Shown here: one piece after another, positions 7,672 through 16,032 of the stretch | Position numbering within the stretch: the stretch's first letter is position 1 | How the letters are laid out: each line of letters starts with the position of its first letter | NCBI GenBank assembly: GCA_018713485.1 | Contig: DVOQ01000023.1 | Span: 1-51,170, forward strand | Reading direction: 5' to 3' | Origin: Candidatus Avisuccinivibrio pullicola | Lineage (GTDB): Bacteria > Pseudomonadota > Gammaproteobacteria > Enterobacterales > Succinivibrionaceae | DNA: 51,170 bases | Made by a program: the position numbers and the translations under genes | Notes under the pieces: generated by a model | Seen by the model: only the letters and a program-made list of their open reading frames with translations | Database searches by the model: none | Told to the model about the DNA's origin: nothing

Positions 7672-8343
7672 TTAGCTTACACTCTGCCCTTCCCCGTCCG
7701 TGAACTCACAGACAAAGGCACCGTCCTTAAAGTCACAGCGCACGGCGCTGAAGGTTCTGCCCTCAAGAGCAAGGATCAGGAAACGCGTGCTGACTGCGGG
7801 CAGGAGATCGTTATTGATGATATTGTCGATAAGGCGTGCGCCCGAGGCAATATTGTTACAGCGCCCGATGATCTCCTCACTCACCGCCCCAGTATAGGTG
7901 AAGTCGGCACCATAACGTTCCTTCACGCGGCTGACCTCCTTGAGGAGCTTTAAGGTGATGATCCTAAGGAGCGACTCCCTGCCTAAAGGATAGCAGGGAA
8001 TGATGGAGAGGCGGCCAAGGAGCACAGCATGGCAGGACGCACCGCCTTTTCAAGCTCCTCCACCGTAGGCAGGTGCTCACTGTCCTCACACAGGCGCATG
8101 ATCTCCCCGTCCCCCACATTGGCGGTAAGGAGGATGACCGTGTTGCGGAAGTCAATGAGACGGCCCGCACCGTCCTCCATACAGCCCTTGTCGAAGATCT
8201 GGAAGAACATCTCGTGCACGTCGTGACGGGCCTTCTCGATTTCATCGAGAAGCACCACGCTGTAGGGACGGCGACACACCGCCCTCACCGTAGCCCACGT
8301 AACCTGGCGTCGCTTCCAGAATCAGGCTATCGCTATCTGCCAT
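7672..8343 (-). pseudogene. clpV: Remnant of a type VI secretion ATPase (ClpV/TssH), frameshifted
   Basis: Three reading frames together give the C-terminal third of a Hsp100 ATPase. From 8343: SLILEATPGYVGYGEGG. From about 8288: RRPYSVVLLDEIEKARHDVHEM..FQIFDKGCMEDGAGRLIDFRNTVILLTANVG. From about 8025: LLGRLSIIPCYPLGRE and RCNNIASGARLIDNII, to a stop at 7672. The FDKGxMEDGxGRxIDFRNT and RCNxxxSGAR signatures point to ClpV, which recycles the type VI sheath, rather than ClpB. Compared with the family, residues are missing after GYGEGG (LTEA) and after RPAML (about seven residues before LLGRL), and each loss shifts the frame. The Walker A part and N-terminal domains are absent. No other type VI gene is in the window. 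It cannot make a working protein. Confidence 0.85.
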
Positions 8344-8581
8344 CTGGACACTCCTTTAAACGTCTTAATTTACGTCTCTTTCTCCTTATACAGAAAAAGA
8401 TTAGCTTAGACAAAACTCACCACTCACGTTTTGAGGATCTGCACTAAAAGCCCCTGGGAGCAGAGCGTACCGGCTATCCTTGCAGGCTCTGATCCGTGAT
8501 CAGCACAACCTGTCTTAAGCAGGATTTAGGGAGATTTTTCCGCCTCAGCGCCACGATTTTTAAAAAATCTGTTTGAAAAAC

Positions 8582-8609
8582 TTGTAAAAGCCTTTGCAAT
8601 CAGTATAAT
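8582..8609 (+). promoter_or_regulatory. Promoter of tRNA-Ser
   Basis: TTGTAA (8582-8587) and a perfect TATAAT (8604-8609) with 16-base spacing lie nine bases before the mature tRNA 5' end. Confidence 0.65.
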
Positions 8610-8618
8610 GAGCGCCAC

Positions 8619-8711
8619 GGAAAGATGGCAGAGCGGTTGAATGCACCGCACTCGAAATGCGGCAACCGGGTTTCCCCTGGTTCGGGGGTTCGAATCCCCC
8701 TCTTTCCGCCA
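8619..8711 (+). tRNA. serU: tRNA-Ser (anticodon CGA)
   Basis: A 93-nt serine tRNA. The 7-bp acceptor GGAAAGA/TCTTTCC is perfect, with discriminator G and encoded CCA. The anticodon stem CCGCA/TGCGG encloses loop CTCGAAA, giving anticodon CGA (reads UCG). A long variable arm (class II) follows, and the T-arm GGGGG TTCGAAT CCCCC is perfect. The symbol follows E. coli usage for the CGA isoacceptor. Confidence 0.95.
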
Positions 8712-9119
8712 CAGCTTCCTGATTTTCCTTCATTTACTCCCTGTTTCAGATCGCACCTGCGCAGAGCGCATCACAACTTACTTTTCACGCCTTGCGCGCA
8801 TTGCACATTCCCCTCAGCGGCACAGCCCTGACATTTAACGTCCCTGAAAAAACGGATGTTTAATTGCCCTTAAAGAGGACGTAAGGTCCTTTAATTCCCG
8901 CATCCTGTAACGGAGGCCCTCCCGGGACTTCCCCGGAAAGACAGTGTAAATTTAAGCAATATAACTCCCCGGCGTATATAAGCGCTCTATTGAAACAATA
9001 AGCTCTCTAGTGAGAATTTTTCCTCGGAAGTGTAAATTCTGGCAAAAAGGCGTTATCATAGACCTATCTTCAATCGCACTTTTATAGCAAGACGCGGTAC
9101 ACTGCGCTAAAGGACGAAT
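8712..9119. other. Intergenic region after tRNA-Ser
   Basis: About 400 AT-richer bases with no ORF I can support. An imperfect hairpin (TTAAAGAGGAC at 8870-8880 against GTCCTTTAA at 8886-8894) could end tRNA transcription, but no T-run follows. I could not pick a confident promoter for the araC-type gene; TACACT at 9098-9103 is the best -10 candidate. Confidence 0.3.
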
Positions 9120-10025
9120 ATGGCTGAGTTGCAGAAGCTCTCAGATCTATCCCTCTTCCCTGCCCCCGAGGCGGGGAAGGGCTTTAGCATCACGCCTCTG
9201 ACGGCGTTCTTTGTAACTCACGCTCCCCGCTCGCTAGCTCCCCATCAGCATGACTACTATCAGGTGATCTTCTTTGAAGAAGGCTCAGGCGAGCATGAAG
9301 TAGACTTTCACTGCTATACGGTGCAGCGTAACTCCCTGTTCTGCACGGGACCCTTTCAGGAACACCGCTTCGATCACACCGCCTATAAGGGGATCATTAT
9401 GCGCTTTAACGGCGAGATGCTCGACGCGGCAGAGGACGGGGATAACCTTAATTTCTCAGCCTCCATCTTCGATGCCCTCAACCCGCGGCCCTGTATCGTG
9501 GTGCCGCAGGCCTCCCTCGATACTCTGCGCTTTCTGCTAAATGAGCTCTCCCGCGAGTTTATGGCCGAGGACTCGGCCGAGCGTACCTCGTGCCTAGAGA
9601 GCCTGCTCAGGATCTTCCTCATCCGTCTCAAAAGGCTGTGGCGCGGGGACAGCAGCGGGGAACTGACGCGCATGAGCTCGACGGAGCGCACCTTTCTTAA
9701 ATACCGGCGCGCGGTGGAAATGCATTTTAAGTCCCTGCATCTCGTAGGTGCCTACGCGGCGCTGCTCAACATTCCCATGCGCTCCCTCACTCACGCGGTG
9801 ACCACCTGCGCCCTGACCTCGCCCTTAGCGCTCATTAACCGTCGTCTTATCATCGAGGCCAAGCGCGATCTGTGGCTTACCGATCGCAAGGTCAAGGAAA
9901 TCGCCCACGATCTGGGTTTTAAGGATCCCTCGTATTTCGTGAAGTTCTTTAAATTTCATACCGAGGAGCAGCCGCTGGAATTTCGCGCCCGCTCGCGGCG
10001 TTTTACACAGGGCAAAGCCGCTTAG
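9120..10025 (+). CDS. AraC-family transcriptional regulator
   Basis: A 301-residue DNA-binding regulator. The N-terminal half carries a cupin-type sensor with the usual His-rich opening (PHQHDYYQVIFFEEGSGEHEVDFHCY, about 40-65). The C-terminal 100 residues form the two-helix-turn-helix AraC domain, ending with the conserved VKEIAHDLGFKDPSYFVKFFKFHTEEQPLEFR signature. The first of the two helix-turn-helices is weaker than usual. AAAGGA precedes the ATG. It stands alone, with its own terminator, between tRNA-Ser and a degenerate tRNA copy; no divergent target gene identifies its ligand. Confidence 0.88.
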   Translation: MAELQKLSDLSLFPAPEAGKGFSITPLTAFFVTHAPRSLAPHQHDYYQVIFFEEGSGEHEVDFHCYTVQRNSLFCTGPFQEHRFDHTAYKGIIMRFNGEMLDAAEDGDNLNFSASIFDALNPRPCIVVPQASLDTLRFLLNELSREFMAEDSAERTSCLESLLRIFLIRLKRLWRGDSSGELTRMSSTERTFLKYRRAVEMHFKSLHLVGAYAALLNIPMRSLTHAVTTCALTSPLALINRRLIIEAKRDLWLTDRKVKEIAHDLGFKDPSYFVKFFKFHTEEQPLEFRARSRRFTQGKAA

Positions 10026-10048
10026 CCCCACCCTATTCCTTCTCTCTT

Positions 10049-10079
10049 AAAGCCCCGGTTTCCAAACGGGGCTTTTTAT
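10049..10079 (+). terminator. Intrinsic terminator of the AraC-type gene
   Basis: A 9-bp stem (AAAGCCCCG at 10049-10057, CGGGGCTTT at 10067-10075) with a 9-nt loop, followed by TTATT. Confidence 0.85.
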
Positions 10080-10100
10080 TGTAGCGCTACGCAGATGAGA

Positions 10101-10185
10101 TGGCTGAAAGAGAGGGAATCGAATCCCCGAAACGGGGGCACCTCACTTTGCCTTAAACGCGGTGCCTTAAGGCGCCTGTCTTTCT
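10101..10185 (-). pseudogene. Degenerate tRNA-Ser copy (inverted)
   Basis: On the minus strand, the last 38 bases (10138-10101) match the 3' end of the tRNA-Ser(CGA) at 8674-8711 at 32 of 38 positions, including a T-loop-like TTCGATT and a terminal GCCA. A possible 5' acceptor strand AGAAAGA (10185-10179) pairs with TCTTTC except at its end, and TTAAGGCACCGC recalls the D-arm/anticodon-stem region. The D-arm is shortened, the anticodon stem does not pair, and the T-stem is broken at the base next to the loop. It therefore looks like a decayed tRNA, not a working one. Confidence 0.6.
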
Positions 10186-10196
10186 TACGCGTCACC

Positions 10197-11594
10197 TCAG
10201 AGACCGTAGCAGAAGGGACGCACCGCCTCGCGCGCCGCCTCGTCAAGAGGCAGGAGACTTAAGATACTCTTGCCATAATGCCCGCGCACGTCAGATACGG
10301 GGGAGAGCGCGCATAAGGCTAAGGCTAGCGGCAGGTTATCCTCAGGAGAGGAGCTTCCGGGAGCACGCACCTTAAAGTCGCGGTACGGCTCATTCTGATA
10401 GAGGAAACTTAAGCGGGTATGGCGCGGATCCTTAAACTCAAGGCGCGACAGGACGGCAAGCTCCAGGGAATGATCAAAACCGCGCGGGGGACGGGCAGAG
10501 GCGCGCACGTAGCTTTCACGCGAACCGAGGAGACTTAGATAACGGTTGACGAGAGAGCGATCGCGGCTGACGATGAGATGAATGAGCTCCGTAACGCTCA
10601 TCGCCTTGACGTAACGCCATTTCTCGCCCTTAAAGGTAAGGATATCCTCAGGCTGCAGAGGCACGTGGCGCGCCCCGCTGACGGGAACGCCTATAAGATC
10701 GAGCACCTTTACCTCAGGATGCTCGCTGTTACCGGTGGCAAGCTCGGATGCGGTGTAGTAACGTCGCTCAGGAGAGGGGATGAGGCGCAGCAGATAGCCC
10801 TGCTCGATGGTAAGAGCCACCACCTCGTAACCGCCTGCGCCTTCGGAGAGGGCTTTGGAGAGTACGATCATGGGGATGACCTTAAAGCCGTCCTCGGCGA
10901 TCCCCTCGGAGGCCATGCCCTGCCAAAGCGCCTGCAGGGACGGGGCGGGAGCGCCGAAGGCAGCTTCCTTAGCTGCTGCAGGGGACGGCACCTCAGAAGA
11001 GGCGTAAGGTTCTGCCCTGTGCGGGGCGGGAGCTTTTAGCGCGGGCTCTGCGCCCGCGGTAGCGGCCCCGGCTTGCGGCGCAGCTTCCCGTGGCACCCGC
11101 TGCCGGATCGTCTCGCGGATGGGACGGAGCTGTTCGGGCGTGACGGTCACCGTGTGCCTCTCAGGCTTCTCACTGTCCTGAGGAGCAGGGGCCGCCTTCT
11201 CCTGCGCAGAGCCGTCGTGCCGCGTCCTAACTTTAAAAAGCGGCCTGAAAAGCGCCTTGAGGGAAGAACATGCAGAGAACGGGGATGAGGAAGATCCGCC
11301 CGCAGGATCGGCGGTGGCTCCGAAATCGCGCTCGAAGCGGGCGGTAAGCTCACGCTCCCAGGCCTCGCGGCTCTCTTCCTCGGAGGAGGCAGGCGCATGA
11401 CGCTTCGTTTTCAGGATATGCCGTACATAATGGAAGATGCCCATGAGCACGAGGGTAAAGATAAAGGTATGCGGCAGGGAAAAAGTAAGCGAAGAGAGGG
11501 AAAAATCCCCGCCTTCAAACACAAGCTGATTGAAGATAAGCAGCAGGGCCCAGAGCAGGGCGAACTTTAAAAGAGTAGTCAGTGCGCGGTTCAT
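10197..11594 (-). CDS. Membrane-anchored protein of unknown function
   Basis: A 465-residue protein. Two transmembrane helices at about 5-25 and 38-58 anchor it, followed by a charged, Ala/Pro/Glu-rich linker (about 65-230) with low-complexity stretches. A globular C-terminal domain (about 230-465) contains VALTIEQGYLLRLIPSPERRYYTASELATG and SVTELIHLIVSRDRSLVNRYL. I do not recognise the family. The ATG directly follows an 11-bp hairpin whose loop contains the Shine-Dalgarno TAAGG, suggesting controlled translation. A lipoprotein hydrolase gene ends 62 bases upstream on the same strand. A 12-base palindrome between them could be an operator. Confidence 0.7.
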   Translation of the reverse strand: MNRALTTLLKFALLWALLLIFNQLVFEGGDFSLSSLTFSLPHTFIFTLVLMGIFHYVRHILKTKRHAPASSEEESREAWERELTARFERDFGATADPAGGSSSSPFSACSSLKALFRPLFKVRTRHDGSAQEKAAPAPQDSEKPERHTVTVTPEQLRPIRETIRQRVPREAAPQAGAATAGAEPALKAPAPHRAEPYASSEVPSPAAAKEAAFGAPAPSLQALWQGMASEGIAEDGFKVIPMIVLSKALSEGAGGYEVVALTIEQGYLLRLIPSPERRYYTASELATGNSEHPEVKVLDLIGVPVSGARHVPLQPEDILTFKGEKWRYVKAMSVTELIHLIVSRDRSLVNRYLSLLGSRESYVRASARPPRGFDHSLELAVLSRLEFKDPRHTRLSFLYQNEPYRDFKVRAPGSSSPEDNLPLALALCALSPVSDVRGHYGKSILSLLPLDEAAREAVRPFCYGL

Positions 11595-11621
11595 GAAGGT
11601 CAGATCCTTAATCTGACCTTC
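11595..11621 (-). promoter_or_regulatory. Hairpin presenting the Shine-Dalgarno in its loop
   Basis: A perfect 11-bp stem (11595-11605 with 11611-11621) closes a 5-base loop reading TAAGG on the minus strand. The stem ends exactly at the ATG (11594). The only Shine-Dalgarno-like sequence of the gene is in this loop and the first stem base, so folding should limit ribosome access. This could be an RNA thermometer or a protein/sRNA-controlled element. Confidence 0.6.
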
Positions 11622-11629
11622 TTATAGCA

Positions 11630-11641
11630 CGTTTTAAAACG
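11630..11641. promoter_or_regulatory. 12-base palindrome, possible operator
   Basis: CGTTTTAAAACG is a perfect palindrome lying between the two genes and next to TATAAG (minus strand), a possible -10 element of the membrane-protein gene. Confidence 0.35.
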
Positions 11642-11656
11642 GAACTCCACACGCGC

Positions 11657-12748
11657 TTACTTCACGGGGTGGGCATCTAACCACGCCTTGACATGACGGG
11701 CCACCGCGGCGCTGTTTTTATCCTGGAAAATAAAGTGATCGTTGCCGTAAATCCCAATCTTGGGCAGCTCCACGAGGGTGGCGTCGAGCCCCTTGGCGGT
11801 ATAGTCAGCGACGAAATCCGCGCAGTCGGCGACCTTTTCCTGCCACGAGGCGGTGGCCTTAAGCTTAGGATCGCCATTGTCAATGTAATCACCAAAGTAA
11901 ATGGTCACGGGAATGCGCTGCGCCTCAAGGCTCTCGCGCTCCTCACCCTTTAAGGGGCCGCGGCCAGGTTCAATGGCGATAATGCCCGCGATGTGCGAGG
12001 TGTATAAGGTGGCAGCCCAGCCGGGGCCCCCTCCCTGGGAGTGGGTAATGAGGATACTGTCCTCACCCGTGCGCTTATAGACCTCATCGACGGTGGCGGC
12101 AAGCCCCTTAGCGACCGTGGTCAGATCAAAGTCCGCGCCCATGTCCGAGGACATGCCGGTATCAGGGGTCATCTGACGGAAGAACTGATTGAGGCTTTCC
12201 TTATCATTGGGGAACTGCGAGCCTTTATTGACCACGGACTGACCTTTAACGTAACGGCCAATACGGAACTGCGTGTACCAGCGCTGATCAAGGGTCTTCG
12301 TGGAGATCTGAGCCCCCACCGAGGTGCCGCCGGCCTCACCGCGGCGCGGTCCGTCAATGAGGAACACGGGATGCCCCGCGCGTAAAAACTCCGTCGCCCA
12401 GCCATCGCGTCCGTCGGGAGTTACCATATAGCCCATGCGCGACTGACCGTAGCCGTGCAGGAAGACTAAGGGCGCTCCCGTAACCTCAAGCGGGATCTGA
12501 AAGAGGACATTGGCATGATCGACATGCGCCGTCTGCCCTTTGCCGCTCTCTTCCCACTGATCCTCGGGATTGAAGACACCTTCCGATTTAATGACGATGC
12601 CGCCTGCCGAGAACAGGCCCTGTGAGGCAAGGTGCAGCGGCGCCCCGTCCTCCCACCACGCCTGAGAATTATCTGCCTGATGCGCGCAGCCCGAAACCGT
12701 GAGCGTCACGGCAAGGGCCAGGGCGGTGCCTAAGGCTTTTAACTGCAT
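11657..12748 (-). CDS. Lipoprotein of the alpha/beta-hydrolase fold
   Basis: A 363-residue exported lipoprotein with the lipobox at the end of MQLKALGTALALAVTLTVSGC; Cys21 would be lipidated. The fold elements are HGYGQSRMGY (oxyanion region, about 100), ITHSQGGGPG with the nucleophile Ser in the elbow (about 240), and GNDHFIFQDK with the catalytic His near the C-terminus. The substrate is unknown; esterase or lipase-like activity is the family expectation. GGAGGGATC sets the start at 12748 rather than an in-frame ATG at 12835. It may be co-transcribed with the downstream membrane protein. Confidence 0.82.
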   Translation of the reverse strand: MQLKALGTALALAVTLTVSGCAHQADNSQAWWEDGAPLHLASQGLFSAGGIVIKSEGVFNPEDQWEESGKGQTAHVDHANVLFQIPLEVTGAPLVFLHGYGQSRMGYMVTPDGRDGWATEFLRAGHPVFLIDGPRRGEAGGTSVGAQISTKTLDQRWYTQFRIGRYVKGQSVVNKGSQFPNDKESLNQFFRQMTPDTGMSSDMGADFDLTTVAKGLAATVDEVYKRTGEDSILITHSQGGGPGWAATLYTSHIAGIIAIEPGRGPLKGEERESLEAQRIPVTIYFGDYIDNGDPKLKATASWQEKVADCADFVADYTAKGLDATLVELPKIGIYGNDHFIFQDKNSAAVARHVKAWLDAHPVK

Positions 12749-12941
12749 AGTGATCCCTCCGCCAAAAAAGCTGTTGAGCTTTATGCTAGTGAGAGTTTTA
12801 TTCCTTATGAAGAACCTTGTGGTGTGAGCGCGCACGCCATTAGTTTACACGCGGGGGACAGAGGAGAGACAGAAAAGAAAGAGGCAGGGAATAAGATTTT
12901 GGAAAACGCGGGCCGTGTCTGATACCGGCCAGAAAAGGCAA

Positions 12942-12963
12942 GACCCGCGCCGGGGCGCGGGTC
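12942..12963 (-). terminator. Terminator of the GGGtGRT/NifU-like operon
   Basis: A 9-bp GC stem (GACCCGCGC/GCGCGGGTC) with a 4-base loop, followed on the minus strand by TTGCCTTTTCT. Confidence 0.75.
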
Positions 12964-12984
12964 CTGCTGAGCCTTAGCCTTAAC

Positions 12985-13986
12985 TTACTTGTTAAGAGCC
13001 TCGGCCACGGCCACGGCGATAGCCACGGTGGCACCCACCATCGGGTTATTGCCCATGCCTAAGAAGCCCATCATTTCCACGTGGGCCGGCACGGAAGAGG
13101 AGCCGGCGAACTGGGCGTCAGAGTGCATACGGCCCATGGTGTCGGTCATGCCGTAAGAGGCAGGGCCGGCGGCCATGTTGTCCGGGTGCAGGGTACGGCC
13201 GGTACCGCCGCCCGAGGCCACGGAGAAGTACTTCTTGCCCATCTCGACACACTCTTTCTTGTAGGTGCCGGCGACAGGGTGCTGGAAGCGGGTCGGGTTG
13301 GTGGAGTTACCGGTGATGGACACGTCCACGCCTTCCTTGTGCATAATGGCCACGCCCTCACGGACGTCGTCCGCGCCATAGCAGCGCACAGCGGCTCTCT
13401 CACCCTTGGAGTACGGGATCTCGCGCACGATGTTCAGCTCGCCGGTGGCATAGTCGAACTTAGTCTGCACATAGGTGAAACCGTTGATGCGGGAGATGAT
13501 CTGGGCGGCGTCCTTGCCTAAGCCGTTTAAGATCACGCGTAAGGGAACCTTACGGGCCTTGTTGGCGTTACGCACGATACCGATGGCGCCCTCAGCGGCG
13601 GCGAAGGACTCGTGGCCGGCTAAGAAGGCGAAGCACTTGGTCTCGTCACGCAGCAGCATGGCACCTAAGTTACCGTGGCCTAAACCGACCTTACGGTCAT
13701 CGGCGACGGAACCCGGTATGCAGAAGGCCTGCAGGCCGATACCGATGGCCTCGGCGGCCTCGGCGGCGGTCTTCACGCCCTTCTTGATGGCGATCGCGGC
13801 GCCGGCGACATAAGCCCAGCAGGCGTTCTCGAAGGCGATCGGCTGGATCTCGCGCACCTTGTCGTAGGGATTGATGCCCTTGTCCTTGCAGATCTGCATG
13901 GCTTCATCAAGGCTGGCAATGCCGTACTCGTTTAAAGCGGCGTTGACTTTGTCAATACGGCGCTCATAGCTTTCAAATAATGCCAT
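12985..13986 (-). CDS. GGGtGRT protein, function unknown
   Basis: A 333-residue protein of the GGGtGRT family, named after the signature seen here as VASGGGTGRTLHP near residue 240. The very Gly/Ala-rich C-terminus (MGFLGMGNNPMVGATVAIAVAVAEAL) is typical of the family. No biochemical role is established as far as I know. I placed the start at 13986 because AGGAGGTG precedes that ATG; an upstream in-frame start overlaps the previous gene. A NifU-like scaffold gene ends 16 bases upstream on the same strand. This pairing recurs in anaerobes and hints at a role linked to Fe-S clusters or anaerobic metabolism (inference). Confidence 0.85.
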   Translation of the reverse strand: MALFESYERRIDKVNAALNEYGIASLDEAMQICKDKGINPYDKVREIQPIAFENACWAYVAGAAIAIKKGVKTAAEAAEAIGIGLQAFCIPGSVADDRKVGLGHGNLGAMLLRDETKCFAFLAGHESFAAAEGAIGIVRNANKARKVPLRVILNGLGKDAAQIISRINGFTYVQTKFDYATGELNIVREIPYSKGERAAVRCYGADDVREGVAIMHKEGVDVSITGNSTNPTRFQHPVAGTYKKECVEMGKKYFSVASGGGTGRTLHPDNMAAGPASYGMTDTMGRMHSDAQFAGSSSVPAHVEMMGFLGMGNNPMVGATVAIAVAVAEALNK

Positions 13987-14002
13987 TTCAGTACACCTCC
14001 TC

Positions 14003-14701
14003 TTACTCGTGTCTCGGGTCAATGTACTTGGCGGCGTCATTGAACTGGCCGTACTGACCCCTGGCCTTGGCGATGGCGTCGGAACCCTTCATCTCGGGGT
14101 TGGCCTTCAGGGCGTCGATGAGCTTGCCTAAGTTGACGAACTCGTAACCCACGATCTCGTTGTTCTCATTAAGAGCTAAACGGGTGACGTAGCCCTCGGT
14201 CATCTCGAGGTAACGGGCACCCTTGGCCTTGGTACCAAACATGGTGCCAACCTGCGAACGCAGGTTCTTGCCCAGATCCTCAAGGGAAGCACCGATGGGA
14301 AGACCGCCCTCGGAGAAAGCGGTCTGGGTGCGGCCGTAGACGATCTGGAGGAAGAGCTCACGCATGGCGGTGTTGATGGCGTCACACACCAGATCGGTGT
14401 TAAGAGCCTCTAACAGGGTCTTGCCGGGCAGGATCTCGGAGGCCATGGCGGCAGAGTGGGTCATACCGGTGCAGCCTAAAGTCTCGACGAGTGCCTCTTC
14501 AATGATGCCGTCCTTAACGTTTAAGGTCAGCTTGCAAGCGCCCTGCTGCGGGGCACACCAGCCCACGCCATGAGTCAGACCGCTGATATCCTTGATTTCC
14601 TTGGCCTGAACCCACTTACCCTCTTCCGGGATAGGAGCGGGACCATGATATGCACCCTTGGTAACCGGGCACATCTGCTCTACTTCTTTTGAATAGATCA
14701 T
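14003..14701 (-). CDS. NifU/IscU-like iron-sulfur cluster scaffold protein
   Basis: A 232-residue protein with the IscU/NifU-type scaffold fold. Cysteines are placed like the cluster ligands: GWCAPQQGACKL near 50, ETLGCTGMTHSAAMAS near 75 (compare YGCGSAIASSS of IscU) and LVCDAINTAM near 105. It has extra N- and C-terminal segments not present in IscU, and no isc or suf genes are adjacent. It is the first gene of a two-gene unit with the GGGtGRT protein. Cluster binding is inferred from family. Its Shine-Dalgarno is weak. Confidence 0.78.
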   Translation of the reverse strand: MIYSKEVEQMCPVTKGAYHGPAPIPEEGKWVQAKEIKDISGLTHGVGWCAPQQGACKLTLNVKDGIIEEALVETLGCTGMTHSAAMASEILPGKTLLEALNTDLVCDAINTAMRELFLQIVYGRTQTAFSEGGLPIGASLEDLGKNLRSQVGTMFGTKAKGARYLEMTEGYVTRLALNENNEIVGYEFVNLGKLIDALKANPEMKGSDAIAKARGQYGQFNDAAKYIDPRHE

Positions 14702-15071
14702 TGGTGGTACCTAATAACTGTTAATGATTGCTTGTTCGTCCTCTCCGCCCTGGGCGGTGGATCTCGCACTGATTATAATACGAAGGAGCCCCCTGACGTA
14801 ACGCCCCCGCTCATCAAAAATCGCAAAATGCGTGTAAAGGCACATTATTCAGCGTCCGCCTCCTCTCAGAGAGCGCCTGCTCCCCGGCTTTTTTCTGTCT
14901 GAATTCAGGGAGCCTCAGGGAGCTGCGACATCTGCAGATCAGCTCCGGGGATGGCACGGCGCTCCGGCCTGACTTACTGAAAACCGCGCAGGCAGGGCAC
15001 AGGAGACAGAGACGGAACTCTGTAAGGACCTGAGCGCCACGGGCCGGAGACGCCCTGCCTTACAGAAGGAC
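14702..15071. other. Intergenic region with a minus-strand -10 and an inverted repeat
   Basis: A perfect TATAAT on the minus strand (14777-14772) could drive the NifU-like/GGGtGRT unit; no good -35 is seen. A 9-base inverted repeat (AGGCAGGGC at 14990-14998, GCCCTGCCT at 15052-15060) encloses 53 bases downstream of the DUF533-like gene and may be an RNA fold. No ORF is supported. Confidence 0.35.
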
Positions 15072-15734
15072 TCAGGCGCTTTGCAGTTCCGTGGCCTTCA
15101 GGCGCTCCCTGGCGCTGCCATCCAGGGTATCGCGCAGGGAAGGATCAATGGCCAGCGAGGAGGCGAGCTCCTCTAAATAGCCCTGCTCGATAAAGTGCAG
15201 GCGGCCCTGCAGAACGAGTGATGAGAGTTCGTAGATATCCAGCGCTTCCTCACGGAAACGCACGCGGGAGATGAGTTCGTCCAGATTCACCTCGCCGGTG
15301 AGAAGACGGTCAATACTGCCGCGCAGATCATCGTGGGGGAAAATGGTCTTATAAAAGCGGTACATGCTCTCGCGCTCACGCCCGTCAATATGACCGTCGG
15401 CGCGGGCGGCGAAGATCATGGTTTCGATAAGCAGGCAGGCACAGTCCGTGTAGCTTGCGTCATCAACGTAAAAGCCGTTGCGCTCCTCAGGGGCACCCTT
15501 CAGGGTATAGACGTGAGCCGAGCGGCGTCGCAGCCACTTCTCAAAGACCGTCAGGGCAAAACCGGCCACGATCCGCGAGAGCGGATCGGTAAGCTCCTCA
15601 AGGCGCTCCCTGTCGCTGTAAAAAACACAGTGACTTTCACGGGCGGCAAAAGGATAGCTCCCCTCCTCCGTGTGCTCCGTGCTGCCCCCCGGCAGGGGGT
15701 CCTGTCCGGCAAGCGCATAATAAACCGCAGTCAT
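15072..15734 (-). CDS. DUF533/TerB-like protein
   Basis: A 220-residue protein. Its centre (about 115-150) has the tellurite-resistance TerB/DUF533 signature ADGHIDGRERESMYRFYK, and the C-terminal helices end LEELASSLAIDPSLRDTLDG, as in YebE-type proteins. In this fold the acidic loop may bind metal. There is no transmembrane segment at the N-terminus, unlike YebE. The N-terminal 100 residues are unrecognised. The start at 15734 is preceded by AAGGACAG; an in-frame start at 15764 lacks one. It is monocistronic and divergent from crp. Function is unknown. Confidence 0.7.
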   Translation of the reverse strand: MTAVYYALAGQDPLPGGSTEHTEEGSYPFAARESHCVFYSDRERLEELTDPLSRIVAGFALTVFEKWLRRRSAHVYTLKGAPEERNGFYVDDASYTDCACLLIETMIFAARADGHIDGRERESMYRFYKTIFPHDDLRGSIDRLLTGEVNLDELISRVRFREEALDIYELSSLVLQGRLHFIEQGYLEELASSLAIDPSLRDTLDGSARERLKATELQSA

Positions 15735-15940
15735 GTGTTCTGTCCTTAGTCTTTGTAAAAGCATAAGACCGCTTTATGTACAACGTTTAAGAAAATCCGT
15801 AATCCGCTTTGAGGGCCGGAGACTCCCAAAGCGCCGTAAACTTATACCTAAGACCGCCTCAGGCGCAATAAAGTTCTTGAAATGGCGTGCAAAATTTTGA
15901 TCGCTGACGCGTTTTAAGGGGGCTTTTTAGCGCGGTGGCT

Positions 15941-15969
15941 TTAAAAAGGAGCAGTCTTTTTGCTATGAT
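15941..15969 (+). promoter_or_regulatory. Candidate crp promoter
   Basis: TTAAAA (15941-15946) and TATGAT (15964-15969) with 17-base spacing, about 60 bases before the crp start. The region just downstream contains the palindrome CCACGTGG. Confidence 0.45.
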
Positions 15970-16032
15970 GCAAAAAACCCGTGGGACCACGTGGGTCTCA
16001 GGCGGGGGAAAGGGAAAGTCGCAGACAAGATT

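Noticed and set aside
8619..10185. tRNA-Ser and its degenerate copy as attL/attR of an integrated element
   Set aside because: The two copies are in inverted, not direct, orientation, and no integrase gene lies between them; site-specific integration would leave direct repeats.
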